From Streptomyces sp. RKAG293 (GTDB lineage: Bacteria > Actinomycetota > Actinomycetes > Streptomycetales > Streptomycetaceae): DNA of 64,000 nucleotides. How positions within the stretch are numbered: position 1 is the stretch's first letter; each line of letters begins with the position of its first letter. Shown in pieces: positions 36,601 to 45,000 of this stretch. The position numbers and the translations under genes are program-made. The stretch spans positions 7,611,001-7,675,000 of the forward strand of contig NZ_JAJOZB010000001.1 of assembly GCF_023701745.1 (NCBI RefSeq), in the 5' to 3' direction. The notes under the pieces were generated by a model. That model made no database searches. It worked only from the letters and a program-made list of their open reading frames with translations, and was not told the origin of the DNA.

Positions 36601-39600
36601 CAGCCGTACCGAGGCCGTGAGCGAGCGCTCCGCGGGCACCTCGGTCGTGCGGGTGCCGGTGGAGTCCGGCGACCAGCATCTGATCACCGCCGACGCCACC
36701 CTGCTGGTGACGCTGCGGCACGGCACCCGGAACTTCTTCGGCAACTTCGTGGGTCTGGGCAGCCGGGACGGCATCACGGTCGCCATCGACCTGCCCCGTG
36801 CCGTGCAGTTCACCCTGGCCACCAGCCAACTGGGTCGTTTCGCGCGCTGGTTCGCGAACGTGCCCGGCCTGCCCCGGCCGGTGCTGCCGGCTCCCACGGT
36901 GCCGCTGCCGGACCACTTCGCCCGCACCCGCGAGCTCGGAGCCGGCAGCGTGCTGTCCGTCACCCAGCTCGACGACCCGGTGCGGCGCAACGAGAGCCGC
37001 GACCGGCTGCACCGCGAGCTGCTGGCGCTGGTGGAGCGGGAAGCGCCCGGCGTGACCCGTCCGGGAAACGCCGCGTACCTGCCGGGGGTGGCCACGCGCA
37101 TCGCCGACCTGACCGCACCGGCCGCGGTGCGCGCGCTGCCCGCGCGGGGCACGGTCCGGCTGTGGTTCCGGTACGCCACGACAGGCGGCACCCGGCTGGT
37201 GGAGGTCACCCTGAACGCCCGCCCCGAAGCCCAGACCCCGGCCCTGCGCCGGATGCTCGGGCGCCCCGCGGGCGGCGGGGCCGGCGTGGAGGTGGTGGGC
37301 ATCCACGCGCCGGACAACAGCGCGGAGTCCCAGGGGATCAGCCGGACGCTCCAGGTGACGGCGACCCCGATCTCCCGGTACGCCCGCCCGGGCGCGAGTG
37401 CGGGCCGCACCGACCGGACCGGCCCGGTGCTGTCCGCCTCCGTGACCCGCGGCCGCACCTCGCGCACCGACTCCTCCGCCGACGACCGGCACTGGACGCG
37501 GACCGGCAACTCCGCCGACTTCGACGACATCGGGTACACCTTCACCGGCTCCGTCCGCTCCGAACTGATCTGGGACTGGCCGCCGGACCTGGTCGGCGGC
37601 TTCCTGGAGAACGGCTGGGTGTCCCTGACCGCACGGGACGGCAGCGGGCTCGCGCAGCGGCTGGCCCGGATGGTGCGCGGCCGGCCCGCCCGCGAGGTCC
37701 GGGTCCCGGCGGCGGTGGCCCTCCGGTTCATCGCCGCTGAAGCCGTCGCACCGCGCCCGCACGATCCGCCGGTGCGGCCCCGCATCACGCACACCGATCC
37801 CCGGGCGGCCGCGCCGCACGGACCGCTGCCGGTCGACGGGCGGCCCTTCACCGCCGGGCCCGCACTGCTGCCCACCGGTCCGACACCGGTGCTCGGATTC
37901 AACGGCCTGCCGCAGCTCGCCGAGGCGTTGCGGACGGTGGCGCCGGGTATCGCGGGCGCCCTGGACTGGTCGGCGGACACACCGCCGGATGCCGCGGCGG
38001 CCCGGTTCGGGGAACTCGTGCAGGCCGGGCGGATCAGCGTCGACCTGTCCGCCACGGCCGGACCGGCCTCCACGATGCCCGGGGCCTGGCCCACCGGGAG
38101 CGGTCCCGAGGAGACCCCCGTACTCCACGTGACGCTGCACAACCCGCGGCCGGTCACCGACGCCGAGGACGTCGCCGTGGACCGGCTGCGGCGCCCCGCG
38201 AGCTCCTCCAGCAGCTCCTCGGCCGTGGGCTCGGCGGCGGGCATCGGCTACCAGTTCACCCAGAGCGGCAACCGGTCGAACCGGCACGTGGTCGGCTTCA
38301 CCACCCCGCTGCTGACCCGGCAGCCGGTCACCCGCACCAGTGGTTCCTCGGTCTCGGCCGCGCAGCGGGACCGGTTCAAGACCGGTAACCCCGCCCGCTC
38401 CGCGACGGGAGCCAACACCCGCAGCTACGAGACGATGGTGGACGCGGTGGTCACGGTCACCGGACCGGAAGGCACCCGGTACGTCACCGGCAGCGCCGTC
38501 GTCCGGCTCTTCGAGCGGGACCTGCTCGGCCACGGGGTGATCGGGCCGCGCACCGCCTCACGGGTCTACGACCTTCCGTCGATGCTCGCCCGGCAGCCGG
38601 ACGCCGTGCTGCGGGACTGGACGAGACACCCGGTCACCGAACTGCCCGCCGTGCTGGCCGGGGAGCTGTCGGGCGGGGAGAGCGGAGCCCAGCTCTGGCT
38701 CGACCTCGGTGCCGACCCGGCCGGCCGCCGGCTGTCCCGCGCCCTGTACGTGGGCTCGCGGACCGCCCAGGCGGCGGGCCGTCCGGTGGAACTGGTGCTG
38801 CGCGGCGGAACGGGGCTGAGGTTCTGGCCGTTCACCGCCGACGGACGGCTCGCCGACCTCACCCCGGCAACCACCGACACCTGGAACCGGCTGCGTACGG
38901 CGGTGGTCACCGCAACCGACGCGGCCGCCGCGGAAGCGGACGCGGCCGGCCACGAGGCCGAGCTGCGCCCGCGCGAATCCCAAGCCGCCGAGGAACTGGC
39001 CACGGCGCAAGCGGCGTTGGCCGCAGCGACCACCGCGCACACCACCGCGGCCGGGGCGCTCACCGCGGCACGGACCGCCCGGCAGTCCCTCGCCGACCGG
39101 ATGGCCGAGGCCGAGCGGTTCCGGGCCGAGGCGCAACGGGCGGCGGACCGGCGGGACGAGGCCGTCACGCGGGCCGAGGAGCGGCTCGCGGCGGCGGAAC
39201 AGGCGCTGCACCGGGCCCGTGAGGAGGCCGGGAGGAGCCGGCCGGCGGTCTCCGGCGCGGACGGGGCGGCGGCGCCGCAGGCCGGTCCCGGCCCGGAGGC
39301 CGTGTCCGCCGCGGAGTCCGCGCGGGACACGGCCCGGGTGGAACGGGACATCGCGCGCGGGGTGGCCGAGGCGGCGCGGGAGACCGCCGAGCACGCGGCC
39401 GGTACGGTCGCGGAGCTCCAGGAGCGGCTGACCGCCGCCGGGGAACGGTTGAGCGCGGCCCTCGACGAGGAGCAGACCGCTGCCGCCGCCGTCACCCGGG
39501 CCGCCGCTGCCCGGGACGAGTGGCAGCAGACGCACCGGCGGCTCGGGGAGGAGCTGCGGAACACGCGTCAGGAGCAGGTCGACCAGCAGCGTCTGCAGCA

Positions 39601-39727
39601 GGGCGCGTGGGCGCAACTGCCCGGTCTGGCCGGGGCGCTGGCCGCCGACCGGTGCCGGGAGGGGACCGGCGGCGCCCGGTTCCCGCTGGACTCGCTCTCC
39701 TCGCCGCCCGGCGGTGCGGGCAGCTGA
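24681..39727 (+). CDS. Giant multidomain secreted-type protein, broken by one base
   Basis: ATG 24681 opens one frame and 26312-39727 continues it in another. Adding one G to the run at 26262-26266 restores a single frame of about 5,015 residues. Parts in order: an Esx-like helical head (1-100); hydrophobic, Gly/Ala-rich segments (101-185); a long Pro/Gly-rich region with FAGxGQRLGGPQxNPHGTPEP repeats and an APV tract; a first copy of a duplicated domain (28120-29690); a metalloprotease-like domain with HEFAH (30317-30331) and downstream EHEYFAQ; a second copy (30870-32440); an OTU-like segment with its Cys lost; Gly/Ser repeats; several beta-rich modules (about 33,580-38,600); and a C-terminal coiled coil (about 38,900-39,600). 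It lies directly after eccC, so it is probably the cargo. The second part has no ribosome site of its own. Confidence 0.8.
25806..26600 (+). repeat. Tandem repeats encoding FAGxGQRLGGPQxNPHGTPEP units
   Basis: Three units start at 25806, 25929 and 26052, exactly 123 bases (41 codons) apart. Three shorter or decayed units continue to about 26600. Each codes for NPAGS(E/D)VFAG(Q/P)GQRLGG followed by PQANPHGTPEP and a Pro/Gly linker. The repeats let the missing base at 26262-26266 be seen by comparison: other units read GGTGGTGGGCAG where this one has GGTGGGGGCAG. Confidence 0.85.
27349..27405 (+). repeat. Nine-base tandem repeat coding for (Val-Ala-Pro)n
   Basis: GTCGCCCCG is repeated about six times without change, then decays into similar triplets. 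It codes for a stiff VAP linker in the giant protein. Such exact short repeats expand and contract easily. Confidence 0.8.
28120..29690 (+). repeat. Duplicated 1.57 kb segment, copy 1
   Basis: This part of the giant gene encodes DPVRDWEQISAV followed by the VEGFAPASGFEAELHRF domain and ends with ELYNDARRQ. It recurs at 30870-32440, spaced 2.75 kb. The metalloprotease domain lies between the copies. Stretches near the 3' end are almost identical in DNA. Confidence 0.85.
30870..32440 (+). repeat. Duplicated 1.57 kb segment, copy 2
   Basis: This second copy encodes DPIRDWEQMSAV and the same VEGFAPASGFEAELHRF domain. Differences from copy 1 cluster in the first third. The final 220 bases (about 32214-32440 against 29469-29690) are nearly the same, which suggests recent duplication or gene conversion. 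No known enzyme motif was recognised within the domain. Confidence 0.85.
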
Positions 39728-39734
39728 GACGTAC

Positions 39735-39768
39735 GACGGCCCCGGCGGAGGATTCCGCCGGGGCCGTC
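39735..39768. terminator. Bidirectional hairpin terminator
   Basis: A 15-base perfect stem (39735-39749 with 39754-39768) has a 4-base loop. It starts 8 bases after the giant gene stop and 42 bases before the end of the convergent lectin-like gene, so it can stop transcription from both sides. Confidence 0.8.
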
Positions 39769-39809
39769 GCGCATGGTCCGGTGCCTGCCTGCCGGCCGGC
39801 TCGGTCAGG

Positions 39810-40703
39810 TCAGATCAGCCGCCAGAGGCTGTCACGGTCCGCGTCGCACCGGTCCATCCACACCCAACTCGCGGTCTTCGGGCTGTCGCCCCAGATCGAG
39901 AGGCACAGCTGGTTGCTCATGTAGTTGCGGATCCTGACGGTGCCGTCACCGACCGGGTCGAGCCACCACAACTCGTTGTCCTCCACGGTGGAATGGCAGT
40001 TCGCCTCCTGGATCTCGGTGCGCGCAGGCTTCGGCACGCGCTCCGGCACGTCTATGCACAGACCGTCCTTGGCGTTGACGAAGAGGACGAGCGAGGCGCC
40101 GCCAGGACCCGTGTCGCCGCGGTGGACCTGCATGTTCCACTGCTGATTGTCCGCGCCGGTGCCGTCGCAGTGGCTCTGGATGAGCATCATTTGGTACTGC
40201 CCGGGGCCGGTGCCCGGAAGGTCGGCGCACATGCCGGTGGCCGCGTTGCTCAGCAGCACCCCTGACCGGTCGGAGAGCACCATGGGGCGGGGCGCTGCCT
40301 TCTTCTCGGCCTGGGGCTTGCCCTCCTTCGAAGGCTTCGCAGGAGGGGCGGCCGGAACGGCATAGGGGGCCGGGGCCTCCGCACGGCCGGTGGGCTGCGC
40401 CGGCTCTGCCGGCTTCGTGGGCTTTGGAGTGGCCGGCCGGGACGGGGACTGCGGGATCTTCTTGAGCGCCGCCGCCTGTTCGAAGGCCAGCTTCTGCTCC
40501 TTGGCGTCGGCGTCCGCCTGATAGCTGCGCCAGGCACCCATTCCCAGCGTGCCGCCCGCCACCAGCGCCAGCACCGCGGTGGCACCGGCGACCCTGATGC
40601 CCAGCCGGGAGCGCTCGCCCGGCTGTTGGGCGGTGCTCGTCAGCGCGTCGACGAACCGCGCCCGCTGCCGCCGTTTCGCGTCGTCCTGCTCGGTCTCACT
40701 CAA
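39810..40703 (-). CDS. Membrane-anchored ricin-type lectin-like protein
   Basis: The 297-residue product has a charged cytoplasmic N-terminus, one membrane helix (about 35-57) and a Pro/Ala/Lys-rich linker (about 75-145). The C-terminal domain is like a ricin B-type beta-trefoil: SNAATGMCADLPG, ADNQQWNMQ, KDGLCIDVPE, DNELWWLDP, NQLCLSIWG, CDADRDSLWRLI. The Q-x-W and Cys pattern fits carbohydrate-binding folds. It is likely type II with the lectin part outside. It is convergent with the giant gene and 150 bases from the start-distal neighbour. No enzyme domain is attached, so binding to cell wall glycan or a regulatory sensing role are both possible. Start is GTG 40703. Confidence 0.8.
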   Translation of the reverse strand: MSETEQDDAKRRQRARFVDALTSTAQQPGERSRLGIRVAGATAVLALVAGGTLGMGAWRSYQADADAKEQKLAFEQAAALKKIPQSPSRPATPKPTKPAEPAQPTGRAEAPAPYAVPAAPPAKPSKEGKPQAEKKAAPRPMVLSDRSGVLLSNAATGMCADLPGTGPGQYQMMLIQSHCDGTGADNQQWNMQVHRGDTGPGGASLVLFVNAKDGLCIDVPERVPKPARTEIQEANCHSTVEDNELWWLDPVGDGTVRIRNYMSNQLCLSIWGDSPKTASWVWMDRCDADRDSLWRLI

Positions 40704-40853
40704 CGCCCGTCCCCAACTCGCGAGAAATCGTTCACATGCATCCGTCCGGCCCTGCCCCGGGCCTGCCAGTCAACCACCGGGGGTCCCGTGACGGCCGTTC
40801 CCCGAGCGGGGTGAGCACGGGATGAGCACGAGGTGAGCAGTGCTCGGACCGCC

Positions 40854-42899
40854 TCACCGCGGCACCGGCCCGTACAGCTCGCGCTCCCGCAGCAGTTCCG
40901 CCGCCTTCGTCAGCGCCGTGGAGAGCCGGCGCCGGTAGGTGCTGAAGGACAGCGCGGCCCTGCTGGCCGCGGCCTGCTGGCTGCGCGGCCCGCCCAGGTA
41001 GGTGATCTCCAGCACATCGCCCAACTGCCGCTGCCCTGGATACGCGCGCAGTTGCGCCACCGTCTCGGTCAGCACCTCGCGGAGCGCTGTCGCGTCCGCG
41101 CCGGGCGCCACCAGCCGGGTGCCGAGCAGCGCGCTCTCCGCGAGCAGCCGGGGGTCCCGCACACTGCGGTAGGCGTGCTTGACGGAGTCGACGAACTCCG
41201 GCCACGGCATGGTGGATTCCACCAGCGCGGCGGTCGGCGCCAGCGCGCACGCGGGCTCGTCGCTCAGCAGCCGGAAGCGGAGCGTCGCGGCCCAGCGGTC
41301 GAACGGTGCGCCGCGCCAGTCCTGTACGAAGGGCAGCACCCGCTCGCCGTCGGGTCCGTCGGCGGGCGCCGTCCGCTGCTGCCCGTACAGGGCGAGCAGG
41401 GACGCGAGCGCCGACTGCTCCCCGCTCGTACAGGTCCAGCTCACGGCCAGGCCGGGCGTGGTCGCCCACAGCGTGGTCAGCGCCGAACAGACGGCCGCCG
41501 CGCTGCCGGTGCTCCAGCGGGCCAGCAGCAGCCGCTCGGTACGCCGCAGCGGCGACCGGCCGTCCGCGCGCTCGAGGGCGGCACGCGCCACCGGGTCGTC
41601 CGGCAGCCGCGTGGCGCCCGGCTCCAGAAGGGGTGCGACGAGCACGCCGACGAGCCGGCGGCCGTCCTCGGCGACGGTGAAGGCGGCCGGCTGGTACTCC
41701 CACCACCGCAGGGCCAGCGCGCCGGCCGCGACACCGTGCTCCTTCCCGATCGCGGCAACCGCCCCGTCCAGGTCCTCCCGGCGGGCGGCGCGCCACCGGA
41801 TCCGGTCCGCGCCCCGCCAGTCCACCGCCTCCCGCGCCACCCGGTTCGTCCGGCCCAGATAGGCCAGCCCCGCACCGGACGCCCAGCGGTCGCCGACCCG
41901 TTGTCCGAGCCGCTCGGTCAACTGGCCGTGCAGCCGGCCGAACAGCGACTCGTACTTCTCCGGTCCGCGCCACCGCAGATCGGCCAGCAGCGCCTCCCGC
42001 ATCAACTCGTGCGGCACCAGTCCCTCCGCGGTGCTGTGCACGAACGACAGGCCGCACAGCCAGGTGTACAGCTCGTGCGCCGTGGCCGGCGGCACCTCCA
42101 GCGCGTGCCGTACCGACTCCTCGGTGGTGACCCGGGCCAGCGCCAGCACGTGGAGGGCGTCGATCCGGGACAGCGACAGGCTTTCGCGCAGCATCAGACG
42201 CAGGAGTTCGGCCACCAGGTCGGGGGAGTCGCGCAGTTCCCAGAAGCAGCGCTGTTCCAGGGCGCCCATGGACTGTCCCCGCGCGTCGGCGAACAGCGCC
42301 AGCGCGAGCGGCAGTCCGTGCGCGGCACGCACGATGCCCGGGACCTCGGCCTCGTCGACGTCCCGGTTGCGCAGCAGCAGCGCGGCCTCCGCATCGTTCA
42401 TCCCGGTCAGCCGCACGCTGCGCAGCGCGTGCCACCACTGCGGATCGGTGCGCCACTCGGCGGACGGCGGCAGCCGGCTGCCGACGACGAGCAGCGGGCG
42501 CGACGGCAGGCCGGGCAGGAACACGTCGCGCAGCCACCGCTCCAGCGGGCCCAGCGACTCCGCGGAGTCGATCAGCAGCACCTGCGCGCCCGCCGGCCCG
42601 CCCTGCGCCTCCAGCGCGGCCAGGAACGCCTCCGGCGTCGGGTCCGTGTGCCGCAGATCGACATTGCGGGTGACCCGGCCGTGCGCCTCGGCCTCCTCGG
42701 CGAACCGGCGCAGCAGGGTGCTCTTCCCGACGCCCGCCATGCCGTGCAGCCACACGACGAAGCAGCCGCGCCCATCGCTGAGCATCAGCTCCCCCAGCAG
42801 CCGCAGTTCGGCCACCCGGCCGGTGAAGACCTTGCTCCAGGACACTGCCGGCACGTCCCCGTGCGATTCCACCGGCAGGGCTGTGGGAGACATCTGCAT
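40854..42899 (-). CDS. P-loop ATPase with HTH-like C-terminus (regulator-like)
   Basis: From ATG 42899 the product has about 681 residues; an in-frame ATG at 42974 would add 25. The N-terminal part resembles regulator STAND/AAA ATPases: FTGRVAELRLLGELM, Walker A GMAGVGKST, then VLLIDSAE as Walker B, and PLLVVGSR. The middle is helical. The end, AASRAALSFSTYRRRLSTAL, looks like a helix-turn-helix. A second protein with the same architecture is encoded at 61477-63480 (shared STLLRR, WWHALR/AWAGLL region, TYRR, EL(Y/H)G). It probably senses a signal through the ATPase part and regulates transcription, but no target is evident. The ribosome site for either start is weak. Confidence 0.75.
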   Translation of the reverse strand: MQMSPTALPVESHGDVPAVSWSKVFTGRVAELRLLGELMLSDGRGCFVVWLHGMAGVGKSTLLRRFAEEAEAHGRVTRNVDLRHTDPTPEAFLAALEAQGGPAGAQVLLIDSAESLGPLERWLRDVFLPGLPSRPLLVVGSRLPPSAEWRTDPQWWHALRSVRLTGMNDAEAALLLRNRDVDEAEVPGIVRAAHGLPLALALFADARGQSMGALEQRCFWELRDSPDLVAELLRLMLRESLSLSRIDALHVLALARVTTEESVRHALEVPPATAHELYTWLCGLSFVHSTAEGLVPHELMREALLADLRWRGPEKYESLFGRLHGQLTERLGQRVGDRWASGAGLAYLGRTNRVAREAVDWRGADRIRWRAARREDLDGAVAAIGKEHGVAAGALALRWWEYQPAAFTVAEDGRRLVGVLVAPLLEPGATRLPDDPVARAALERADGRSPLRRTERLLLARWSTGSAAAVCSALTTLWATTPGLAVSWTCTSGEQSALASLLALYGQQRTAPADGPDGERVLPFVQDWRGAPFDRWAATLRFRLLSDEPACALAPTAALVESTMPWPEFVDSVKHAYRSVRDPRLLAESALLGTRLVAPGADATALREVLTETVAQLRAYPGQRQLGDVLEITYLGGPRSQQAAASRAALSFSTYRRRLSTALTKAAELLRERELYGPVPR

Positions 42900-43519
42900 G
42901 GTGTGTACCTGCAGTCCTTTCCTGTGTGACGACGGCTCCGTCCCGGTGGTCGGCCGGGTCGGTCTCCGCGTCATCGATACGTCCAGCGAGGGTGTGGGTG
43001 CACGGCCTGTCGGTCCGGCACATCCGGTGCCCGGTGTGCGTGTGGATCACGCACACCGTACGTATGGTCGAAGATGGTACGTAGTGCCGGTGACCGCGGC
43101 GCCGGCATCACCCGCCCCCGATGGGCCGCCAAGCGCCGGAACGGGCACGATCGGCCCGTCACGCGCCCGTTTCCGCGCGCCCGGGCTGTGTTGCGGTGCC
43201 GCCGCCCCACCCTTGCCTCAACCCTGCCTGAACTGAGGTTTCTTCACTCCGGCCGGCAGCTGCGCCGCTGGCGGAGGAATGGATTCCGCGGGTGATCCGG
43301 AGCCCGGAAACGGGCAGGAATCCGTCAGGATTGCGTAAGTAATGTTCACGGCTTCCCGTCGTGGCGAAGCGCTCTCCGCCAGGTTCGGCACCCCGACTGA
43401 CGACCCCGATGCGGGAAGCGCCGTGCGGTCGCGTCAACCGCCCGTGGAACCGCGGAGGGAACCGGCGGCGCGCCGGCACGTCGTCCTCCGGATCGGCAGG
43501 CGCACCGACCCGCGGGAAC
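42900..43519. other. 620-base gap upstream of the P-loop protein
   Basis: No convincing gene. Two TACGTA palindromes at 43059-43064 and 43077-43082, spaced 18 bases, could be operator half-sites for the minus-strand gene. Short open frames here have no ribosome site or family match. An AT-richer patch near 43331-43350 (ATTGCGTAAGTAATGTTCAC) may be a promoter. Confidence 0.4.
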
Positions 43520-44773
43520 TCAGGATTCCCGCCCTCCGTCGGGGGCCGGGTTCCGCGGCGGACCCGGTTCGCCCGCCGGGCGCAGCGCCTGATGGACCGA
43601 CCAGAGGACGGACACCAGCGGTACGGCCACCACGGCGCCCATGACGCCGGCCGCGACGGCGCCGCCGATGACCGAGAACGCGACCACCACCGGATGCAGC
43701 CGGACGGCCCAGCTCATCACGATCGGGTGCAGCAGATGGCCCTCGATCTGCCCGATGATCACGATGAGGGCGACGACCATGGCCGCGATCAACGGGCCCT
43801 TGGCCGCCAGCGCCACCACGGCGGCGACGGCGAGCGCGATGGGTGAGCCGATCAGCGGAATGAACGCGGCGAAGAACTCCAGCAGAGCCAGCGGGAGCGC
43901 GAGCGGCACGCCGAGGACGAAAAGGGCCACGCCGACCAGGATCGCGTTGATCGCGGCCACCAGCACGATGCCGTGGGTGTAGCCGGTGAAGGTCCGCCAG
44001 GCCGCGCGGCCCCCGGTCATCACCCGTTCCCGCGCGGTGGGCGGAAGCTGATCGCAGAACCAGCCCCACTGCCGGTCGCCGGAGTGGATGAAGAAGACCG
44101 AGGAGAACAGGGCCAGCGCGAACACGGTGAGGACCTCGACCAGCCGGCCGGCGCCACTGACCGCCGTACTGATCAGGGTGGACCGGTGGCTGGACAGGAA
44201 CTGACCGATCCGGGACTGGACGTCGGTGAGTGCCGCCGGGTTGAGCCGGAACGGCGGCCGCTGGAGCCAGTGCTCGATCCTGTCGACGCCCGCCCGGAAC
44301 TCCCGGTCCAGCCCGGCGCGCTCTCCCGCCACCGCCCCGCCGACCAGGGCCAGGACGCCGAGGGCGAGGACGATACTGCCGAGCAGGGTCACGGCGACGG
44401 CGAGCGGTCGTGGCAGGAAGCGCTCCAGGAGGTCGGTCACCGGCCGGAGCATCGCCGTGATGACCAGGCCGAGGAAGACCGACACGGTGATCTCGTGGAA
44501 CCGCCCGAGCACGGAGAAGACCGCGTACACGAGGGCGCCCACCACGAGGATCCGCCATGCGTACGCGGCAGCCGTCAGCAGAGCGGGGAACACTCGCGGC
44601 TCACCACCGGGCCCGGAGCCTGACGCCGGGCGCCGGCCGGCCGGGTTGCCGGCCGGGGGAGGGGCGAAGCCGCGCAGCGCTTGGCGCGACGCCTTACGGA
44701 TCCGGTGCCCGCGCCCGGCGGACGGCGCGACGGGGTCCGGACTGCCGGACTGCGGATGCGATGGCCTGGACAT
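43520..44773 (-). CDS. AI-2E/PerM-family membrane transporter
   Basis: The product has 417 residues from ATG 44773 (429 from an in-frame GTG at 44809). It has the AI-2E transporter pattern: three to four N-terminal membrane helices (WRILVVGALVYAVFSVLG, VSVFLGLVITAMLRPV), then a long soluble loop. A C-terminal group of helices follows, with FFAAFIPLIGSPIALAVAAV and the family-typical GQIEGHLLHPIVMSWAVRLHP. The N- and C-terminal ends are Pro/Gly-rich. Members export signals or ions; the substrate cannot be told from sequence. It is divergent from the MMPL transporter, with 190 bases between. Confidence 0.88.
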   Translation of the reverse strand: MSRPSHPQSGSPDPVAPSAGRGHRIRKASRQALRGFAPPPAGNPAGRRPASGSGPGGEPRVFPALLTAAAYAWRILVVGALVYAVFSVLGRFHEITVSVFLGLVITAMLRPVTDLLERFLPRPLAVAVTLLGSIVLALGVLALVGGAVAGERAGLDREFRAGVDRIEHWLQRPPFRLNPAALTDVQSRIGQFLSSHRSTLISTAVSGAGRLVEVLTVFALALFSSVFFIHSGDRQWGWFCDQLPPTARERVMTGGRAAWRTFTGYTHGIVLVAAINAILVGVALFVLGVPLALPLALLEFFAAFIPLIGSPIALAVAAVVALAAKGPLIAAMVVALIVIIGQIEGHLLHPIVMSWAVRLHPVVVAFSVIGGAVAAGVMGAVVAVPLVSVLWSVHQALRPAGEPGPPRNPAPDGGRES

Positions 44774-44928
44774 CTCCAGGCTCGTACCACCGGAGCCCCG
44801 CCCTGCCACGCCACCGGCCCGACATTCGCCCGAAGGCGCGCCGACCGTGTGGCGTAGGCCGACGGAGAAGGCGTCACGGGAACAGTCATTCGGCCCGCAG
44901 GCTCTGCCGTGTGGTGCAAAGTATGCAA

Positions 44929-44945
44929 ATCTGTCTGATAACAGA
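44929..44945. promoter_or_regulatory. Inverted repeat before the MMPL gene
   Basis: TCTGT (44930-44934) and ACAGA (44941-44945) form a short inverted repeat with a 6-base spacer, 56 bases before the MMPL start. Upstream, TGCAAA occurs twice nine bases apart (about 44915 and 44924). It is a candidate operator between divergent genes, not tested against any known consensus. Confidence 0.35.
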
Positions 44946-45000
44946 GGAAAGGGACCGAGGGCTGAGCTCGGGCACCTTACGGCGTGCGGGAGGACCGGGC

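Noticed and set aside
27827..38533. Very long open frame on the minus strand inside the giant gene
   Set aside because: High GC content removes stop codons in antisense frames. The translation is low-complexity Arg/Gly/His-rich and the plus strand clearly encodes structured domains.
43159..43479. 106-codon minus-strand frame in the 620-base gap
   Set aside because: No ribosome site, Arg/Gly-rich composition and no family resemblance.
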